A stretch of 25,336 bases of DNA, from positions 1-25,336 of the forward strand of contig DMHI01000243.1 in assembly GCA_003449515.1 (NCBI GenBank), in the 5' to 3' direction. Made by a program: the position numbers and the translations under genes. The notes under the pieces are model-generated. The model made no database searches and was not told where the DNA came from. It saw only the letters and a list, made by a program, of their open reading frames with translations. Shown one piece after another: positions 24,694 through 25,336 of the stretch (position 1 is the stretch's first letter; every line of letters begins with the position of its first letter). This DNA comes from Lysobacteraceae bacterium (GTDB lineage Bacteria > Pseudomonadota > Gammaproteobacteria > Xanthomonadales > Xanthomonadaceae).

Positions 24694-25336
24694 TCAGGCC
24701 GCCTTCGTCGCCGGGCAGGCGATGTCGGCATGCACCGTGGTCGACTCCTCGACCACCGCCATCGGCTTCAGGCCGAGCCGCGCGAACAGGGCCTGGTCGG
24801 CCTCGACATCGGGGTTGCCGGTGGTCAGCAGCGTCTCGCCGTAGAAGATCGAGTTGGCGCCAGCCACGAAGCACAGCGCCTGCAGCTCGTCGCTCATCCC
24901 GTTGCGACCGGCCGAGAGCCGCACCATCGAGGCCGGCATCATCAGCCGCGCCACGGCGATCGTGCGCACGAACTCGAACGGGTCGAGCAGCGCGGTGCCG
25001 TGCAGCGGCGTGCCTTGGACTTGGACGAGGCGGTTGATCGGCACCGAGCCCGGATGCTCGGGCAGGTTGGCCAGCGTCTGCAGCAGGCCGGCGCGCTGCT
25101 CGCGCGTCTCGCCCATGCCGACGATGCCGCCGCAGCAGGTCTTGAGCCCCGCATCGCGCACCGCTTCGAGCGTGTCGAGGCGGTCCTGGTACTCGCGGGT
25201 CTTGATCACATCGCCGTAGAACTCCGGCGCGGTGTCGAGGTTGTGGTTGTAGTAGTCCAGCCCGGCCGCGGCCAGCGTGCGCGCCTGATCGGGCTTGAGC
25301 ATGCCCAGCGTCGCGCAGGTCTGCAGGCCGAGCGCG
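24694..25336 (-). CDS. bioB: biotin synthase BioB, C-terminal part, 5' end outside window
   Basis: About 214 residues of the radical-SAM enzyme that inserts sulphur into dethiobiotin. The part seen includes LGLQTCATLG and GLKTCCGGIVGMGET, which carry two of the cysteines for the [2Fe-2S] sulphur-donor cluster; YYNHNLDTAPEFY; SVPINRLVQVQGTPL; MVRLSAGR with the cluster-binding arginine; and FVAGANSIFYGETLLTT. The CxxxCxxC radical-SAM motif lies beyond the right edge. The ATG at 25302 is internal. The stop is four bases before bioF, so bioB is the promoter-proximal gene of those seen. Confidence 0.95.
   Translation of the reverse strand, partial: ALGLQTCATLGMLKPDQARTLAAAGLDYYNHNLDTAPEFYGDVIKTREYQDRLDTLEAVRDAGLKTCCGGIVGMGETREQRAGLLQTLANLPEHPGSVPINRLVQVQGTPLHGTALLDPFEFVRTIAVARLMMPASMVRLSAGRNGMSDELQALCFVAGANSIFYGETLLTTGNPDVEADQALFARLGLKPMAVVEESTTVHADIACPATKAA

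Overview
The window looks like the chromosome of a high-GC gammaproteobacterium, most probably a member of the Xanthomonadales/Lysobacterales. This is inferred from GC content near 67-70% in the housekeeping genes, a UvrD with the E. coli-type C-terminus, an E. coli-type PepN and a bioB-bioF-bioH-bioC cluster. The exact genus cannot be read from the sequence alone. No rRNA, tRNA, CRISPR array, integrase, transposase or insertion sequence was found. No gap between genes exceeds about 190 bases.

Left flank (1-4410): the 3' end of uvrD; a membrane-anchored Ser/Thr protein kinase on the minus strand; a divergent Tat-exported lipoprotein of the TRAP (DctP/TakP-like) solute-binding family with no permease genes beside it; and an exonuclease III on the minus strand.

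Central island (about 4411-16768, all plus strand): six genes that read as a DNA-modification/anti-phage locus. In order they are a DUF499 (BrxC/PglY-like) P-loop ATPase; a 158-residue coupled protein (possibly DUF7680); an AlbA_2/Schlafen-like plus GHKL-ATPase-like protein with winged-helix C-terminus; a 207-residue helical protein with an RNxxxH HEPN-type motif; a DUF1156 (PglXI-like) DNA methyltransferase with Zn-binding cysteines; and a SNF2-type helicase with an N-terminal phospholipase-D-like domain (BrxHII-like). The ATPase, methyltransferase and helicase match the type 3 BREX triad, but PglZ, BrxA, BrxF and BrxL are absent. Two other genes, the Schlafen-like and HEPN-like proteins, occupy the middle. 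This is the most interesting part of the window. A 127-base gap before the HEPN-like gene carries repeated GCATTTC boxes and a 9-bp inverted repeat, suggesting its own control. The DNA from there through the first half of the methyltransferase gene is somewhat poorer in GC than the rest.

Right flank (16769-25336): a membrane diguanylate cyclase (GGDEF) converging on pepN (minus strand) with a 7-bp inverted repeat across both stop codons; a PLP-dependent threonine dehydratase/serine racemase-like gene divergent from pepN and probably leaderless; then the minus-strand biotin cluster bioC-bioH-bioF-bioB (written left to right, transcribed from bioB). It covers pimeloyl-ACP ester formation (BioC), its release (BioH) and the 8-amino-7-oxononanoate and final sulphur-insertion steps (BioF, BioB). 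The bioB reading frame runs off the right edge.
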